NCBI GenBank assembly: GCA_000026125.1
Contig: CU207211.1
Location: 2,170,001 to 2,234,000, forward strand
Reading direction: 5' to 3'
Length of the DNA: 64,000 nucleotides
From: Herminiimonas arsenicoxydans
GTDB taxonomy: Bacteria; Pseudomonadota; Gammaproteobacteria; Burkholderiales; Burkholderiaceae_D
Below are positions 1 through 10,434 of the stretch, in pieces. Numbering within the stretch: position 1 is the first letter of the stretch; the number at the start of each line of letters is the position of its first letter. Position numbers and translations under genes: made by a program. The notes beneath the pieces are model-generated. The model searched no databases. It worked only from the letters and a program-made list of their open reading frames with translations, and was not told the DNA's origin.

Positions 1-1
1 G

Positions 2-1399
2 AGCGAATGCCTGGATCTGGTGGAGCGCGCGATTGCGCTGGAGCCAGCAGCCATGGTGCGCGACGGCGGCGTGATTGCGCGCGGTTTCGATGCAGAACTG
101 GATGAGTTGCGTGGGCTGTCGGAAAACGCCGGGCAATTCCTGGTCGATCTGGAAACGCGCGAACGTACGCGTACCGGCATCAATAATCTGCGCGTCGAAT
201 ACAACAAGGTGCACGGTTTCTATATCGAAGTCACACACGGCCAGACCGACAAGGTACCGGACGATTATCGCCGTCGCCAGACGCTGAAAAATGCCGAACG
301 CTACATCACGCCGGAATTGAAAGCCTTTGAAGACAAGGCCCTGTCGGCACAGGAGCGTGCGCTGGCGCGGGAAAAATATTTGTACGATCAGGTGCTGCAG
401 CAGATGGCGCAACATATCGGCACACTGCAAAACATTGCCCATGCGCTGGCACAGCTCGATACGCTGGTCGCACTTGCCGAACACGCATTGCGACACAACT
501 GGTGCGCACCGCAATTGATTGCCGAACCGACGATTGCAATAGAACAGGGGCGCCATCCGGTGGTCGAGAACCACATCGAGCGCTTTATCGCCAACGACTG
601 CCTGCTCAACAATGAGTCACGTCTGCTATTGATCACCGGTCCCAATATGGGTGGTAAATCGACCTATATGCGGCAGGTCGCGCTCATCACCCTGCTGGCC
701 TATGTCGGCAGTTTTGTGCCGGCCACCAGCGCCACCATAGGCCCGATCGATCGCATCTTCACACGCATAGGTGCAGCCGACGATCTGGCTGGCGGTCGCT
801 CGACCTTCATGGTCGAGATGACGGAATCGGCGGCCATCCTCAACGGCGCCACGGAAAACTCACTGGTATTAATGGATGAAGTCGGGCGCGGCACCTCCAC
901 CTTTGACGGTCTGGCGCTGGCCTGGGCCATCGCCAGACATTTGATTGACAGCACCAGAAGCTTTACCCTGTTCGCCACCCATTATTTTGAACTGACGCAG
1001 TTGCCGGAGGTCCATCCTTCTGCAGCCAACGTGCATTTGTCGGCAGTGGAACACAAGGACAGCATCGTGTTTCTGCACGCCGTACAGGCCGGTCCTGCAT
1101 CGCAAAGTTATGGCCTGCAGGTTGCGCAACTGGCCGGCGTACCGCAAGCAGTGATCCGGGCCGCACGCAAACATCTGGCCACGCTGGAAGCGAATTCGAT
1201 GCAGGCTACGCCGCAGTTCGATCTGTTTGCCGACCCCGATCACCTGATCCCGACCTCCGATGTGGAAACTGCAATGGCGCAGCCATCCGCGCTGGACGAA
1301 GCGCTGGCGGACATCAATCCGGACGCGCTATCGCCGCGCGACGCGCTGGATGCACTTTACAGACTCAAGGAGCTGAGCAATCAGCACAGGGAAAAATGA
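2..1399 (+). CDS. mutS: DNA mismatch repair protein MutS (C-terminal part)
   Basis: The window opens inside this gene, so only about 466 C-terminal residues are present. MutS binds mismatched DNA and uses ATP to recruit MutL. The visible part covers the end of the core/lever domain and clamp, then the ABC-type ATPase with Walker [10 protein letters not shown], a Walker [13 protein letters not shown] and the ATHYFELT switch. The last residues form the usual helix-rich tail. The stop codon overlaps the start of the next gene (ATGA). Reading frame is intact throughout. Confidence 0.97.
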   Translation, partial: SECLDLVERAIALEPAAMVRDGGVIARGFDAELDELRGLSENAGQFLVDLETRERTRTGINNLRVEYNKVHGFYIEVTHGQTDKVPDDYRRRQTLKNAERYITPELKAFEDKALSAQERALAREKYLYDQVLQQMAQHIGTLQNIAHALAQLDTLVALAEHALRHNWCAPQLIAEPTIAIEQGRHPVVENHIERFIANDCLLNNESRLLLITGPNMGGKSTYMRQVALITLLAYVGSFVPATSATIGPIDRIFTRIGAADDLAGGRSTFMVEMTESAAILNGATENSLVLMDEVGRGTSTFDGLALAWAIARHLIDSTRSFTLFATHYFELTQLPEVHPSAANVHLSAVEHKDSIVFLHAVQAGPASQSYGLQVAQLAGVPQAVIRAARKHLATLEANSMQATPQFDLFADPDHLIPTSDVETAMAQPSALDEALADINPDALSPRDALDALYRLKELSNQHREK

Positions 1400-2346
1400 A
1401 AGCATTCGTTTTCCGTTGCGTAACATGCCTCGTGTTGCTGCAAGCGCCATGGGCGCATGGCACGCCGGCAAGTCCGTTCAGCTTCGGTGTCATTGCAAAA
1501 CAGCTCAAGGCAGCGAACGGCGAAGCCACGGTACGCAATGCGATTGCCGAAAGCGATGCCGACAATCTGGCATTCGTCGTCGCCAACGGCATCAAGGCAG
1601 TCGATGAGCCATGCACCGATACCGTATACAAGAATCGCCGCGCCTTGCTGAATAGCGCAAAGAACGGCTTGGTCGTTTCCATCACTGCCAGCGATTGGGC
1701 GCAATGCGTCAATGCGAAAAATCGCTCCATTGCAACCGACCGCATCAGCCGTTTGCGCGATCTGTTCTTCGCAGATGAATTTTCTCTGGGTGACAGCAAG
1801 ATTCCCCTGATTCGTCAATCGTCAATGCCGCAATTCCGCATGTATGCAGAGAATATGCGCTGGCGCATCAATGACGTGATGTTTGCGACCATTAACCTTC
1901 CATCCAACAATAATAATTATTTGAATGCAGCTGGCCGCAACAGTGAATTTGAAGACCGGCAGATTGCCAATACAGATTGGCTGAAACGGCTTTTCCTGAC
2001 GGCAAAAATCGGCAAGCTCGATGGCATCGTGCTGTTTTGCGATGGCAATCCGTTTGTGCCGGCAGAACACACATCGTTTTTCTCGTCCGACAACAAACGT
2101 GAGGGTTATGCCAATATCCGGCGTCAAATCATGGCGTTTGCCGCAAAATTTCCAGGCCGCATTCTGATCGTTCACAGCGATCAGAATGCGCACCAGGTAT
2201 CAGCCCCAAGAAACATCGACTGGCACGGCAATATAGGCACCTTCCGCGCCGACACGCCATGGCGCAAAATCTCGGTCGACTCTGCACTGCCGCAACTATT
2301 CACCGCCATCAACCCTGCATTGTCGGTGCAGACTGTGCATCGATAG
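1396..2346 (+). CDS. exported protein of unknown function downstream of mutS
   Basis: 316 residues starting with a typical signal peptide (about residues 1-22, ending near WAHGTP), so the product is probably exported. It begins within the mutS stop (ATGA overlap), which suggests translational coupling. The layout of the mature part (FSFGVIAKQ near the start, [11 protein letters not shown], later [12 protein letters not shown] and [10 protein letters not shown]) recalls a degenerate calcineurin-like phosphoesterase, but the metal-binding Asp/His/Asn residues of that family are not convincingly in place. I would leave the function open. A long hairpin terminator follows directly. Confidence 0.75.
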   Translation: MKAFVFRCVTCLVLLQAPWAHGTPASPFSFGVIAKQLKAANGEATVRNAIAESDADNLAFVVANGIKAVDEPCTDTVYKNRRALLNSAKNGLVVSITASDWAQCVNAKNRSIATDRISRLRDLFFADEFSLGDSKIPLIRQSSMPQFRMYAENMRWRINDVMFATINLPSNNNNYLNAAGRNSEFEDRQIANTDWLKRLFLTAKIGKLDGIVLFCDGNPFVPAEHTSFFSSDNKREGYANIRRQIMAFAAKFPGRILIVHSDQNAHQVSAPRNIDWHGNIGTFRADTPWRKISVDSALPQLFTAINPALSVQTVHR

Positions 2347-2377
2347 AAGTGGCAAGGAATTCGCATTTTCCTGAAAT

Positions 2378-2426
2378 ACCGGCAATAAAAAAGGATGCGT
2401 TAAACGCATCCTTTTTTATTGCCGGT
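2378..2426. terminator. bidirectional hairpin terminator
   Basis: A perfect 22-bp inverted repeat (2378-2399 and 2405-2426) with a 5-nt loop. It contains A6 on one arm and T6 on the other, so a U-tract follows the GC core in either direction. It lies between the convergent genes at 1396-2346 (+) and 2463-3008 (-) and can serve both. Confidence 0.9.
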
Positions 2427-2462
2427 CGCTGTGCCTGCACAACGACCCCGTACAGCCAGTTA

Positions 2463-3008
2463 TCAGTGTATCGGATGCGTGCGGAAGTGATCTCCCTCTT
2501 CGCCTTCATCATCGTCAGATCCATGATGATGGCCATGCGCACCGTGTACATGACCATGTGCGATTTCTTCTTCCGTCGCTGCGCGTACGTCGGTCACTTT
2601 CAATGCAAAGCGCAAGGCCATGCCGGCCAGTGGATGATTACCATCCAGCACCACTTTATCATCGGCGATATCGGTGACGGTGAAAATCAGCGGCTGCTCA
2701 TCTTCATCTTCGGTTTCCGGCGAACCTTCAAACTGCATGCCTACTTCCAGCGGTGTCGGAAGACGACCGCGTGGCTCGATCTTGACCAGGTCGGGATCGT
2801 AATCGCCGAAGGCATCATGCGGCTCAACCTGAATGGTGTCTTCAAAACCGACTTCCTTGCCGTCCAGCGCTTCTTCAATCTTTGGCAGCGTGTTTTCATA
2901 GCCGCCATGCAGATAGACCATGGGGTCACGGCTTTCTTCAATCAAATCGCCTTGAGCGTCCGACAATTTGTAATCCACGGTCACGACCGTATCTTTGGCA
3001 ATCTTCAT
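2463..3008 (-). CDS. slyD: FKBP-type peptidyl-prolyl isomerase SlyD
   Basis: 181 residues matching SlyD: an FKBP fold split by the insert-in-flap chaperone domain (roughly residues 70-130), then a His- and acid-rich tail with HGHVHGAHGHHHG that binds nickel in family members. It catalyses cis-trans proline isomerisation and acts as a cytoplasmic folding helper and metal carrier for hydrogenase and other proteins. The N-terminus MKIAKDTVVTVDYKL is standard, and the ATG follows an AGGATC-type ribosome site. It stands alone, facing the upstream exported-protein gene. Confidence 0.93.
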   Translation of the reverse strand: MKIAKDTVVTVDYKLSDAQGDLIEESRDPMVYLHGGYENTLPKIEEALDGKEVGFEDTIQVEPHDAFGDYDPDLVKIEPRGRLPTPLEVGMQFEGSPETEDEDEQPLIFTVTDIADDKVVLDGNHPLAGMALRFALKVTDVRAATEEEIAHGHVHGAHGHHHGSDDDEGEEGDHFRTHPIH

Positions 3009-3112
3009 GATGATCCTTTCATTTTATGTAGCCGCCATTATACCCGCCGGAATATTCCATGAATACGCCGCATTCACTCTGTACAGACTAGTCGGCAATA
3101 TATAATGACGCC

Positions 3113-4234
3113 ATGAAAAAACTGACTCTTTTAGGCGGCATCACCGCCGCAGAATTTTTGCGCGATTACTGGCACAAGAAACCCTTGCTGATTCGCCAGG
3201 CCATTCCTGCCTTTCAAGCCTTGCTGTCACGCGAAGAACTGTTTGATCTGGTCAAGAGCGATGAAGTGGAATCGCGCCTGATTACACAGCATAAAAATCA
3301 ATGGAAGATGGACAGCGGCCCTTTTGAGCAAGTTCCGCCACTCAAGCAGAAAAACTGGACCTTGCTGGTGCAAGGCGTCAATCTGCACGACGATGCAGTG
3401 GATGCATTGATGCGGCAGTTTGATTTTGTGCCGGATGCACGCCTCGACGATCTGATGATCAGCTATGCGACCGAAACCGGCGGCGTCGGTGCACACTTCG
3501 ATTCCTACGACGTCTTTCTATTGCAGGCGCACGGCCATAGACGCTGGCGCATCAGCGCGCAAACCGATCTGACATTGGTCGATGGGATGCCGTTGAAGAT
3601 CCTGAAGAATTTTCAAGCCGAGCAGGAATTCATCCTCGCACCCGGCGATATGCTCTACCTGCCACCGCAGTACGCGCATGAAGGCGTCGCCATGGATGAG
3701 TGCATGACCTACTCGATAGGCTTCCGCGCACCGTCCTATCAGGAATTGGGTGAAGCATTCCTGGAGTCGATGATCGACTCCATCGATTTGCCCGGACGTT
3801 ATGCCGACCCTGAGTTGAAAGTACCCAAGCAGCGGGCGGAAATCAGCCGCGCGATGCTGACACGCGTCACGTCTGAACTGAACAAAGTGAGTTTCACGCC
3901 GGAGGATATTGCACTTTTTCTGGGCGAGTATTTATCCGAACCCAAGGCGCACATCTATTTCGATGCGCCTGAACCGATATTGACAGCCGCCCGCTTTGCA
4001 CAAAAAGCCAAGAAAAATGGCGTCCGGCTTTCCCGCAAAACGCAAATGCTGCATCACAACAATTACATCTTTATTAATGGCACCTCATTCGAGGTCGGTC
4101 CGGAAGATTTAACCATTCTGCAGGTTTTGGCCAATGAACGTTCCTTGTCGGCCGCGCTGCTTGTAACGGCATCGCCAGATGTGATCGAGGCCCTGCACAC
4201 CTGGCATCAGGATGGCTGGCTCACTTTACAATAG
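3113..4234 (+). CDS. roxA: ribosomal protein uL16 arginine hydroxylase (RoxA/YcfD-type cupin)
   Basis: 373 residues of the JmjC/cupin-4 family. The iron-binding HxD lies in GAHFDSYDVF (H128, D130), and the third ligand is the His of YLPPQYAHEG near residue 190, the same spacing as in E. coli YcfD. Members hydroxylate an arginine of ribosomal protein L16 using Fe(II), 2-oxoglutarate and oxygen. A C-terminal winged-helix-like segment (from about 300) is present, as usual. The gene is monocistronic, divergent from slyD with about 100 bp between. Confidence 0.88.
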   Translation: MKKLTLLGGITAAEFLRDYWHKKPLLIRQAIPAFQALLSREELFDLVKSDEVESRLITQHKNQWKMDSGPFEQVPPLKQKNWTLLVQGVNLHDDAVDALMRQFDFVPDARLDDLMISYATETGGVGAHFDSYDVFLLQAHGHRRWRISAQTDLTLVDGMPLKILKNFQAEQEFILAPGDMLYLPPQYAHEGVAMDECMTYSIGFRAPSYQELGEAFLESMIDSIDLPGRYADPELKVPKQRAEISRAMLTRVTSELNKVSFTPEDIALFLGEYLSEPKAHIYFDAPEPILTAARFAQKAKKNGVRLSRKTQMLHHNNYIFINGTSFEVGPEDLTILQVLANERSLSAALLVTASPDVIEALHTWHQDGWLTLQ

Positions 4235-4348
4235 CGGCAAAAGAGCGAAATTGACGGAAGTATCCGGCACGGCATGATGCCTGCATGATTTTTTGATCTT
4301 TGCCATAAAGCATCATGCAAACCTTATACTTACCAAAATGTAAAACTG

Positions 4349-4379
4349 TTGTGCCATAAGCAAAAAGAAGCGCTATAAT
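4349..4379 (+). promoter_or_regulatory. candidate sigma-70 promoter
   Basis: A perfect -10 box TATAAT (4374-4379) with a weak -35 candidate TTGTGC (4349-4354), 19 nt apart, lies about 140 bp upstream of the small lipoprotein gene. The 284-bp gap 4235-4518 holds nothing else I can name. Confidence 0.5.
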
Positions 4380-4518
4380 TATCGGTTAGGAAGGTTTCGT
4401 TTCATCGCACCGCAGCATTATGGTTCGAAATACGTACGAAGCACCCTATAGAGCGATAATTACCGGTAATTATTCATCGCAAATTAATATCAACCCTGAC
4501 TATTATTGAAAGATAATC

Positions 4519-4755
4519 ATGACAAAATCCTTGCTGATCGCATCCCTGTTGGCTATCGCTTTGACCGCTTGCTCGAAAAAAGAAGAAGCACCTGCACCAG
4601 CTGTTGAAGTAGTCGTTCCAGCAGCTCCTGCTGCTGAAGCTGCTCCTGCTGCACCAGCTGCTCCTGCTCCTGCTGCTGAAGCTGCTCCTGCTGCTCCTGC
4701 TGCTGAAGCCGCTCCTGCTGCTCCTGCTGCTGAGCCAGCACCAGCTGCAAAATAA
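4519..4755 (+). CDS. small Ala/Pro-rich lipoprotein
   Basis: 78 residues. A lipoprotein signal peptide ends in the lipobox LTAC (Cys about 17), then a lysine/glutamate patch and a low-complexity tail built from repeats of APAAEAAPAAP. The product is probably an envelope lipoprotein; the tail is flexible and may span periplasm or peptidoglycan. It has its own promoter and a strong terminator, suggesting abundant expression. Function unknown. Small lipoproteins of this style are common in Oxalobacteraceae; a second one of a different type is at 14204. Confidence 0.8.
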   Translation: MTKSLLIASLLAIALTACSKKEEAPAPAVEVVVPAAPAAEAAPAAPAAPAPAAEAAPAAPAAEAAPAAPAAEPAPAAK

Positions 4756-4771
4756 TCCAGTTTCCTGGATG

Positions 4772-4800
4772 AAAAAGCCGACCATCAGGTCGGCTTTTTT
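4772..4800 (+). terminator. rho-independent terminator
   Basis: GCCGACC-ATCA-GGTCGGC stem-loop flanked by A5 and followed by T6-7, just after the small lipoprotein gene. Works for + transcription and possibly also for the convergent gene at 4846. Confidence 0.9.
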
Positions 4801-4845
4801 TATGTCTTTTTCAAATACGCCATGCAACACAAGCACAGCGCCATC

Positions 4846-5631
4846 TTAACGATCCGCAACTTCCAGCCAAGCAAAGCCCTCTTCCTGGCATGCGATCATC
4901 ACCTCGATGCGCTCTGTTACTGCGTCGGTTAATGCGGCCCTTGCAAGCTCAGGCGTATTGTTTTTAAGACTCAGGTGCGCACCGACTACGCGTTTGAGTC
5001 GAGACTTATCCAGTCCACTCAAAATTTCACCAGCCATCTGATTCGATAAATGCCCGTAGTCCCCGCCGATACGCTGCTTCAGCGATGGTGGATAAGCGGA
5101 ATCCCGCAGCATCTGAATATCGTGATTGCATTCAAGCATCAAGGCATCACAAGCTGCCAGTGCTTCAATCAAATGTGCAGTCGCATGGCCGGCATCCGTT
5201 AATACGCCCAGTCGCAACGCACCGTCGCTCGCCACATACTGCACCGGCTCACGCGCATCATGCGGCACCGTATAAGGCGACAACTCCAGATCACCGATTG
5301 CAAAAACAGCACCGTCTCGACATATATGGATTTCCACGTCGTCGCAACGATCTCGCGTCGCCTGATAAGTACCAAAGGTAAGCCAGACCGGTAAACGATG
5401 ACGCCGTGCGAACTTGAATACGCCACCTACATGGTCTTGATGTTCGTGAGTAACGATGATACCGGCCAGATCGGCCGGCAATAATTGCAGTCGTTCGAGG
5501 CGACGTTCGGTTTCCCTAATGCCGAAGCCGCAATCCAGCATGACGGTAGTGCGTGTCGTGCCGGATTGGGTAGAAATGAGTAAGGCGTTTCCTTCACTGC
5601 CACTGCCGAGGCTGGCAAATTTCAAGCGCAA
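4846..5631 (-). CDS. MBL-fold metallohydrolase (WalJ/YycJ-like)
   Basis: 261 residues of the metallo-beta-lactamase fold. The signature THEHQDHVGG sits near residue 60, with a further metal-binding Asp in LTDAGH and a His in the YGHLSN segment. N-terminus MRLKFASLGSGSEGNA is typical of the YycJ/WalJ branch, which are predicted cytosolic nucleases or phosphodiesterases. Exact substrate unknown. It lies 29 bp downstream of bamC on the same strand and may be read through from it. Confidence 0.85.
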   Translation of the reverse strand: MRLKFASLGSGSEGNALLISTQSGTTRTTVMLDCGFGIRETERRLERLQLLPADLAGIIVTHEHQDHVGGVFKFARRHRLPVWLTFGTYQATRDRCDDVEIHICRDGAVFAIGDLELSPYTVPHDAREPVQYVASDGALRLGVLTDAGHATAHLIEALAACDALMLECNHDIQMLRDSAYPPSLKQRIGGDYGHLSNQMAGEILSGLDKSRLKRVVGAHLSLKNNTPELARAALTDAVTERIEVMIACQEEGFAWLEVADR

Positions 5632-5660
5632 ACCTCGTCAGTCGCATCCATACAAAAATA

Positions 5661-6809
5661 TTATTTCAATTGCTCATTCAACAAAGTGAGAATCTTTTCA
5701 CCTGTTTTGGAAACTTCCGGCTTGCCTTCATTATTCAACACGGAAATCCTGCTCGAATCGGCAGTACCCTTGACGGACACGCGATACTTGGCAGCCGCCT
5801 TGTCTTTCTCAGCCTTGGAGCCGAAGGTGAACAGATTTCCGAAGAAACCCTTTTTCTCGGTCGTTTTTGCATCATCGCCCTGATCGACGTAACGCACGAA
5901 ATACAGACCTTGTGTACGGTCACGATCTTCGACGGTAAAGCCGACACGATCCAGTGCCAGGCCGACACGACGCCATGCGCGATCGAAGCTTTCTTCTACC
6001 TGCACATAGTTGCCGGCAGTATTCTTGACCAGTTTTGCACGCGACGATTGCGCTACGACATTCGCAACAGCAGCTTTGGCACGCGTGCCCTCGACGCCAA
6101 GCTGTACCATCAGGCGCGACAGGAATTCGGCTTCCAGATCAGGATCGGAAGGGCGTGCAGTCCAGACTGTGGTTTCCTTGTCCGTACCGGTCAGTACTTC
6201 TTCAGCGCCACGATGGCTGACATAAATTTCGGTTGCACCATCGCCGCGACGTTCCAGGCGGGTACGGAATTTATCCCGCTCCCCGGTTGAATACAGCGAA
6301 TCGAAAATCTTGCCGAGTGAATTGCGTATGAAATCCTGCGGAATCTTGGCGCGATTTTCTGCCCAGTCGGTTTCCATCACACCGGATTGCGGCGCTTCGA
6401 GATTGATCAAGAAACCGTTGTCCTGCCAGAAGTCCTTGATCTGCGGCCACAGTGCTTCAGGCGTCTGATTGACGACCAGCCAACGCTGCGAACCGTCGCG
6501 CTCTACGCGCACGTCAGACAAGGCTTTAGGAGCAACCGTCGCAGCCTGTTCAGCCGGACGCGCTCCCTGCTGCGCGTTGTACGCAGATGCAGTTGCCGTA
6601 CCGCGATTCGCGTCCGGCAGTGTATAGCGATTTTCGCGTTGCAGTTGTGTGAGATCGGGCGGAATTTCCAGCGTAGGCGTCTTTTTTACCTCGCTTTTGT
6701 AATCGATACGACTCGGTTCCAGCATTGAACTGATGGAACTGCATCCAGCCAGGCTGGTGAGCGCGAGCACGTAAATCATTCCACGTTTTGCGAAGCTGCT
6801 TTGAGCCAT
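5661..6809 (-). CDS. bamC: outer membrane assembly lipoprotein BamC
   Basis: 382 residues. A signal peptide with lipobox LAGC, the unstructured N-terminal stretch with the conserved YKSEVKKTPTLEIPPDL segment that binds BamD, then two helix-grip domains. BamC is the accessory lipoprotein of the BAM complex that inserts beta-barrel proteins. It sits directly downstream of dapA, the conserved dapA-bamC arrangement of proteobacteria. The start could also be the internal Met at residue 11, which gives a more typical signal peptide. Confidence 0.92.
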   Translation of the reverse strand: MAQSSFAKRGMIYVLALTSLAGCSSISSMLEPSRIDYKSEVKKTPTLEIPPDLTQLQRENRYTLPDANRGTATASAYNAQQGARPAEQAATVAPKALSDVRVERDGSQRWLVVNQTPEALWPQIKDFWQDNGFLINLEAPQSGVMETDWAENRAKIPQDFIRNSLGKIFDSLYSTGERDKFRTRLERRGDGATEIYVSHRGAEEVLTGTDKETTVWTARPSDPDLEAEFLSRLMVQLGVEGTRAKAAVANVVAQSSRAKLVKNTAGNYVQVEESFDRAWRRVGLALDRVGFTVEDRDRTQGLYFVRYVDQGDDAKTTEKKGFFGNLFTFGSKAEKDKAAAKYRVSVKGTADSSRISVLNNEGKPEVSKTGEKILTLLNEQLK

Positions 6810-6891
6810 GTAAGAAATCTTCCGAGTAATATTGTGAATACTTAAAAAGTCTGTTCAGCAGCCAGTGCCGGGGCTTCCGTTAAATCGGGGC

Positions 6892-7770
6892 TTATTGTAA
6901 TACACCCGATTCACGCATCGCCGCCCGCACGATATCGTGGTATTCCGCTGCCAGCGGCACGATAGGCAGGCGCATGCCGGATGGAATCAGGCCGATTTCT
7001 GCCATCGCCCATTTCAAAGGCACCGGATTCGGTTCAATGAACAACTTGTTATGCAAAGGGACAAGCTTGTTGTTGATGGCGATCGCTTCGGCTACGCGCT
7101 GATTGATCGCCGCATCGCATAATTGATGCATGCCGCGTGGCGCGATGTTCGCAGTCACGGAAATGTTGCCGTTTGCACCGCACAGCATCAAGGCCATTGC
7201 AGTAGCATCGTCGCCGGAATAGACGGCAAAATCTTTTGGTCGTAAACGCATCAGGTCAATGCCACGGCTGATGTTGCCGGTCGCATCCTTGACGCCAATG
7301 ACGCTTGGGATCTGCGCCAGACGCAGGATGGTTTCATTCGACATGTCGGCCACGGTACGGCCCGGCACATTGTAAAGAATCGCCGGCAGATCGACTGCTT
7401 CAACGATTTTCTTGAAATGCTGATACATGCCTTCTTGCGTCGGGCGATTGTAATAAGGGACGACCTGCAGCGATGCATCCGCGCCGACATCCTTGGCAAA
7501 CTGGGTCAGTTCGATCGCTTCCGATGTGGAGTTGCCGCCGGTGCCGGCGATAATCGGAATGCGCTTGGCCGTATGTTCGACCGCGACACGGATCAGCTCG
7601 CAATGTTCATCAACCGAAACGGTAGGCGATTCGCCTGTGGTGCCGACGATCACGATACCGTCGGTGCCTTCTGCGATATGCCAATCAATCAATTTACGCA
7701 GTCCCGGCAAATCGAGTGCGCCGTCAGCGTGCATGGGAGTAACGATTGCGACTATGCTGCCCTGAATCAT
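6892..7770 (-). CDS. dapA: 4-hydroxy-tetrahydrodipicolinate synthase
   Basis: 292 residues, the normal length. A TIM-barrel aldolase with the GTTGESPT phosphate/pyruvate region, the Tyr of YYNRPTQEG, and the Schiff-base lysine in GVKDATG near residue 161. It condenses pyruvate with aspartate semialdehyde in lysine and peptidoglycan precursor (diaminopimelate) synthesis. It is upstream of bamC on the same strand, likely co-transcribed. Confidence 0.96.
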   Translation of the reverse strand: MIQGSIVAIVTPMHADGALDLPGLRKLIDWHIAEGTDGIVIVGTTGESPTVSVDEHCELIRVAVEHTAKRIPIIAGTGGNSTSEAIELTQFAKDVGADASLQVVPYYNRPTQEGMYQHFKKIVEAVDLPAILYNVPGRTVADMSNETILRLAQIPSVIGVKDATGNISRGIDLMRLRPKDFAVYSGDDATAMALMLCGANGNISVTANIAPRGMHQLCDAAINQRVAEAIAINNKLVPLHNKLFIEPNPVPLKWAMAEIGLIPSGMRLPIVPLAAEYHDIVRAAMRESGVLQ

Positions 7771-7852
7771 AATAGTGTGAACGAAAAATTGAAGATTATT
7801 AGATTGTAGCGGATCGTCCGCTTGTATGGTGCAGTCTTGCTGTGAATGAATA

Positions 7853-8443
7853 TCAAATTAAACGAAGATTTTCCGGCGCCGGTCTGAGCCGACTCTTGAT
7901 GACACATATTCTTTGCACCATGGCTGGTTTCGGATCGTTGACATAGCCATCTTCATAGGCGATTACCTGCAAATCGTGTTCGCGAGCGATTTCGAGCAAT
8001 TCACCGTGTCGCAGCAGGAAATCCGGATTCGACGGTTTGCCAAACTGCTCATTGCCCAACGCAAAGGTTTCGTAAATCAGGATGCCGTTCAGCGCCAGAC
8101 TGCCGATCAAGGCCGTCCACAGAGGTCTATGCAGGTAGTTCACCACGACGATGCCGGCAAAACGCTCATCGGCAAACGGCCAGTCCTGCCCGGGATTATC
8201 GGCTTCCAGATCCGCCTGCTGGGTCTGGATGCCGGCACCTGCGGCCAGCGCCAGCGACTCTGCATTACGGTCTACTGCCAGTACGGAATATCCCTGTCCC
8301 GCCAGCAAACGGCTGTGGCGCCCCGCGCCACATGCCAGATCCAGCACTTCACCGGGCGGGATCAGATGTGCGAAACGCGCTACCCATGCAGAGGCTCGCT
8401 CCATGCCTGCATGTACCGCTTCGCTGGAGTCGGGCAAAGCCAT
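7853..8443 (-). CDS. SAM-dependent methyltransferase, class I
   Basis: About 196 residues. The Rossmann-fold motif [17 protein letters not shown] lies near residue 35, with an acidic motif II (AVDRN) and a central motif with [16 protein letters not shown]. The substrate cannot be told from the sequence. I take the ATG at 8443, overlapping the trpS stop as TGATG, over the GTG one codon upstream; the overlap suggests translational coupling with trpS. Confidence 0.82.
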   Translation of the reverse strand: MALPDSSEAVHAGMERASAWVARFAHLIPPGEVLDLACGAGRHSRLLAGQGYSVLAVDRNAESLALAAGAGIQTQQADLEADNPGQDWPFADERFAGIVVVNYLHRPLWTALIGSLALNGILIYETFALGNEQFGKPSNPDFLLRHGELLEIAREHDLQVIAYEDGYVNDPKPAMVQRICVIKSRLRPAPENLRLI

Positions 8444-9645
8444 CACTTGTAACCCAGACCCATTGCATCGCGCACTTCACGCATGGTTTCCTGCGCCAGC
8501 GCACGTGCCTTGTCGCGACCATCGGCAACGATGGCGCGCACCAGCGACGGATCGTCGATATATTTCTGCGCACGTTCACGCATCGGTTCCTGCTCTTTCA
8601 ACACGCCTTCGATCACCGGCTGCTTGCATTCGAGACAGCCGATGCCGGCGGAAGTGCAACCTTTGACTACCCACTCCCTGGTCGGCGCATCGGAATACAC
8701 CAAATGCAATTGCCACACCGGACACTTCTCCGGATCACCCGGATCGGTACGGCGCACACGCGCCGGATCGGTCGGCATCGTGCGGATTTTCTTCGTCAGG
8801 CTCTCTTTGTCTTCGCGCAAGCTAATCGAATTGCCATAGCTCTTGGACATTTTCTGGCCATCCAGTCCCGGCATACGGGAGGATTCGGTCAGCCGCGCCT
8901 GCGGTTCCAGCAGAATCTGTTTGCGCGTCCCGGCCAGATAGCCGAACAGGCGTTCACGATCGGTTTCGCTGATGCTTTGCACGCTATCCAATAGGGTTTT
9001 CGCCCAGCCTAAAGCCTCGGCATTACCCTGCTCCTGATACGTCGTACGCAATTCCTTGTATTGCTTGGCTTGTTTGCCGCTCAGCTTTTGCAAGGTTGCA
9101 GCAACTTTTTCTTCAAAGCCTTTTTCCTTGCCGTACAAGTGATTAAAGCGGCGCGCGATCTCGCGCATCATTTCGATGTGCGGAATCTGATCGGCGCCCA
9201 CCGGCACCTGCGTCGCACGATAGATCAGCACATCGGCGGCCTGCAGCAATGGGTAACCGAGAAAACCGTAAGTCGCCAGATCGCGTTCCGACAGTTTTTC
9301 CTGCTGATCCTTGTAAGTCGGCACACGCTCCAGCCAGCCCAGCGGCGTGATCATCGACAGCAGCAAATGCAGTTCCGCATGCTCGATGACTTGCGACTGA
9401 ATGAACAGGCTCGATTTGGCAGGGTCGATGCCGGCGGCCAGCCAGTCGATCAACATCTCCCAGGTACTGCTCTCGATAATGCTCGGATCGTCGTAATGCG
9501 TCGTCAAGGCGTGCCAGTCGGCGACGAAAAAAAGACAAGGCACTTCGGATTGCAATTTGATCCAGTTTTTCAGTGCCCCGTGATAGTGGCCGAGGTGCAT
9601 CGCGCCCGTGGGGCGCATACCGGAAACAACGCGATCAATAGACAT
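8443..9645 (-). CDS. trpS: tryptophanyl-tRNA synthetase
   Basis: 400 residues of a class I aminoacyl-tRNA synthetase. The HIGH-type motif appears as PTGAMHLGHYHGAL and the KMSKS motif as GQKMSKSYGN. It charges tRNA-Trp. A roughly 60-residue longer form than the minimal enzyme is typical of betaproteobacteria. It is 3 bp downstream of the site-2 protease gene and overlaps the methyltransferase, so a three-gene operon is likely. Confidence 0.95.
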   Translation of the reverse strand: MSIDRVVSGMRPTGAMHLGHYHGALKNWIKLQSEVPCLFFVADWHALTTHYDDPSIIESSTWEMLIDWLAAGIDPAKSSLFIQSQVIEHAELHLLLSMITPLGWLERVPTYKDQQEKLSERDLATYGFLGYPLLQAADVLIYRATQVPVGADQIPHIEMMREIARRFNHLYGKEKGFEEKVAATLQKLSGKQAKQYKELRTTYQEQGNAEALGWAKTLLDSVQSISETDRERLFGYLAGTRKQILLEPQARLTESSRMPGLDGQKMSKSYGNSISLREDKESLTKKIRTMPTDPARVRRTDPGDPEKCPVWQLHLVYSDAPTREWVVKGCTSAGIGCLECKQPVIEGVLKEQEPMRERAQKYIDDPSLVRAIVADGRDKARALAQETMREVRDAMGLGYK

Positions 9646-9648
9646 AGT

Positions 9649-10305
9649 TCAGTTCAATAAAAAAGTAAGAGGGGAAACCAGTAACAGCAAACCTGTTTTT
9701 GCAATCGTCATCACCGGTACCATCCAGTAATGCAGCACCTTCAAAAACATCAGTGCCAGCACAATGAAAAAGCCGTACGGTTCCAGCTGCGCGAATTTGT
9801 AGGCGTATTTATGAGGCAGCAGGCTGGTCATGATACGCCCGCCGTCCAGCGGAGGAACCGGGAACAGATTGAAGGCGAAAATAACCAGATTGGTCAGGAC
9901 GCCTGCTTGCGCCATGCGCATGAAGAATTCTTCACCTGTGTTGATGGCATGCAGAAGAATCCCGAATATCAGCCACCCCAATGCCATCACAAGATTTGCC
10001 GCCGGCCCTGCCAGTGCAACAAAGGCCATTTGTTTTTTCGGATTACGCAGATTGCCGAAATTGACCGGCACCGGCTTCGCATAGCCGAACAGGAAGGGAC
10101 TGCCGACAAAATACAGCACGATAGGAATCAGCAAGGTGCCGATCGGATCGATATGCTTGATCGGATTCAGACTCATGCGCCCTTGCGCATACGCCGTCGT
10201 GTCGCCGAAATACTTGGCCGCATACGCATGCGCCGCTTCGTGCAGCGTAATGGCCAGCACGATCGGCAATGCATAGACGGAAAAAGTTTGAATAAGCTCG
10301 TTCAT
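9649..10305 (-). CDS. site-2 protease family membrane metalloprotease (M50B)
   Basis: 219 residues, mostly hydrophobic, with about six membrane segments. The zinc-binding HExxH is in ITLHEAAHAYAA and the second metal site in FNLFPVPPLDGGR. This matches the short, PDZ-less M50B family in many proteobacteria; physiological substrates are unknown. I use the ATG giving MNELIQTFSVYALP; a longer reading would add 31 non-conserved residues. Located just upstream of trpS. Confidence 0.9.
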   Translation of the reverse strand: MNELIQTFSVYALPIVLAITLHEAAHAYAAKYFGDTTAYAQGRMSLNPIKHIDPIGTLLIPIVLYFVGSPFLFGYAKPVPVNFGNLRNPKKQMAFVALAGPAANLVMALGWLIFGILLHAINTGEEFFMRMAQAGVLTNLVIFAFNLFPVPPLDGGRIMTSLLPHKYAYKFAQLEPYGFFIVLALMFLKVLHYWMVPVMTIAKTGLLLLVSPLTFLLN

Positions 10306-10434
10306 GTGCAGGATTTTATCAGAGGGAGTACTGCAGTTTGCCTGCAGGGGAAAGCAATCGGAGATCCTGCTTGCTGCAGGAACGGCAGTAAGCAGCAAGG
10401 AATCGGCATGAGCCGGTATTGATCAGTCAATCGT

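Noticed and set aside
2259..3062. 267-codon open frame on the + strand
   Set aside because: Crosses the terminator and is antisense to slyD; no ribosome site or recognisable domain.
4600..4750. Short GCTGCTCCTGCTGCTGAAG repeats
   Set aside because: They code for the Ala/Pro tail of a small lipoprotein; simple low-complexity coding DNA.
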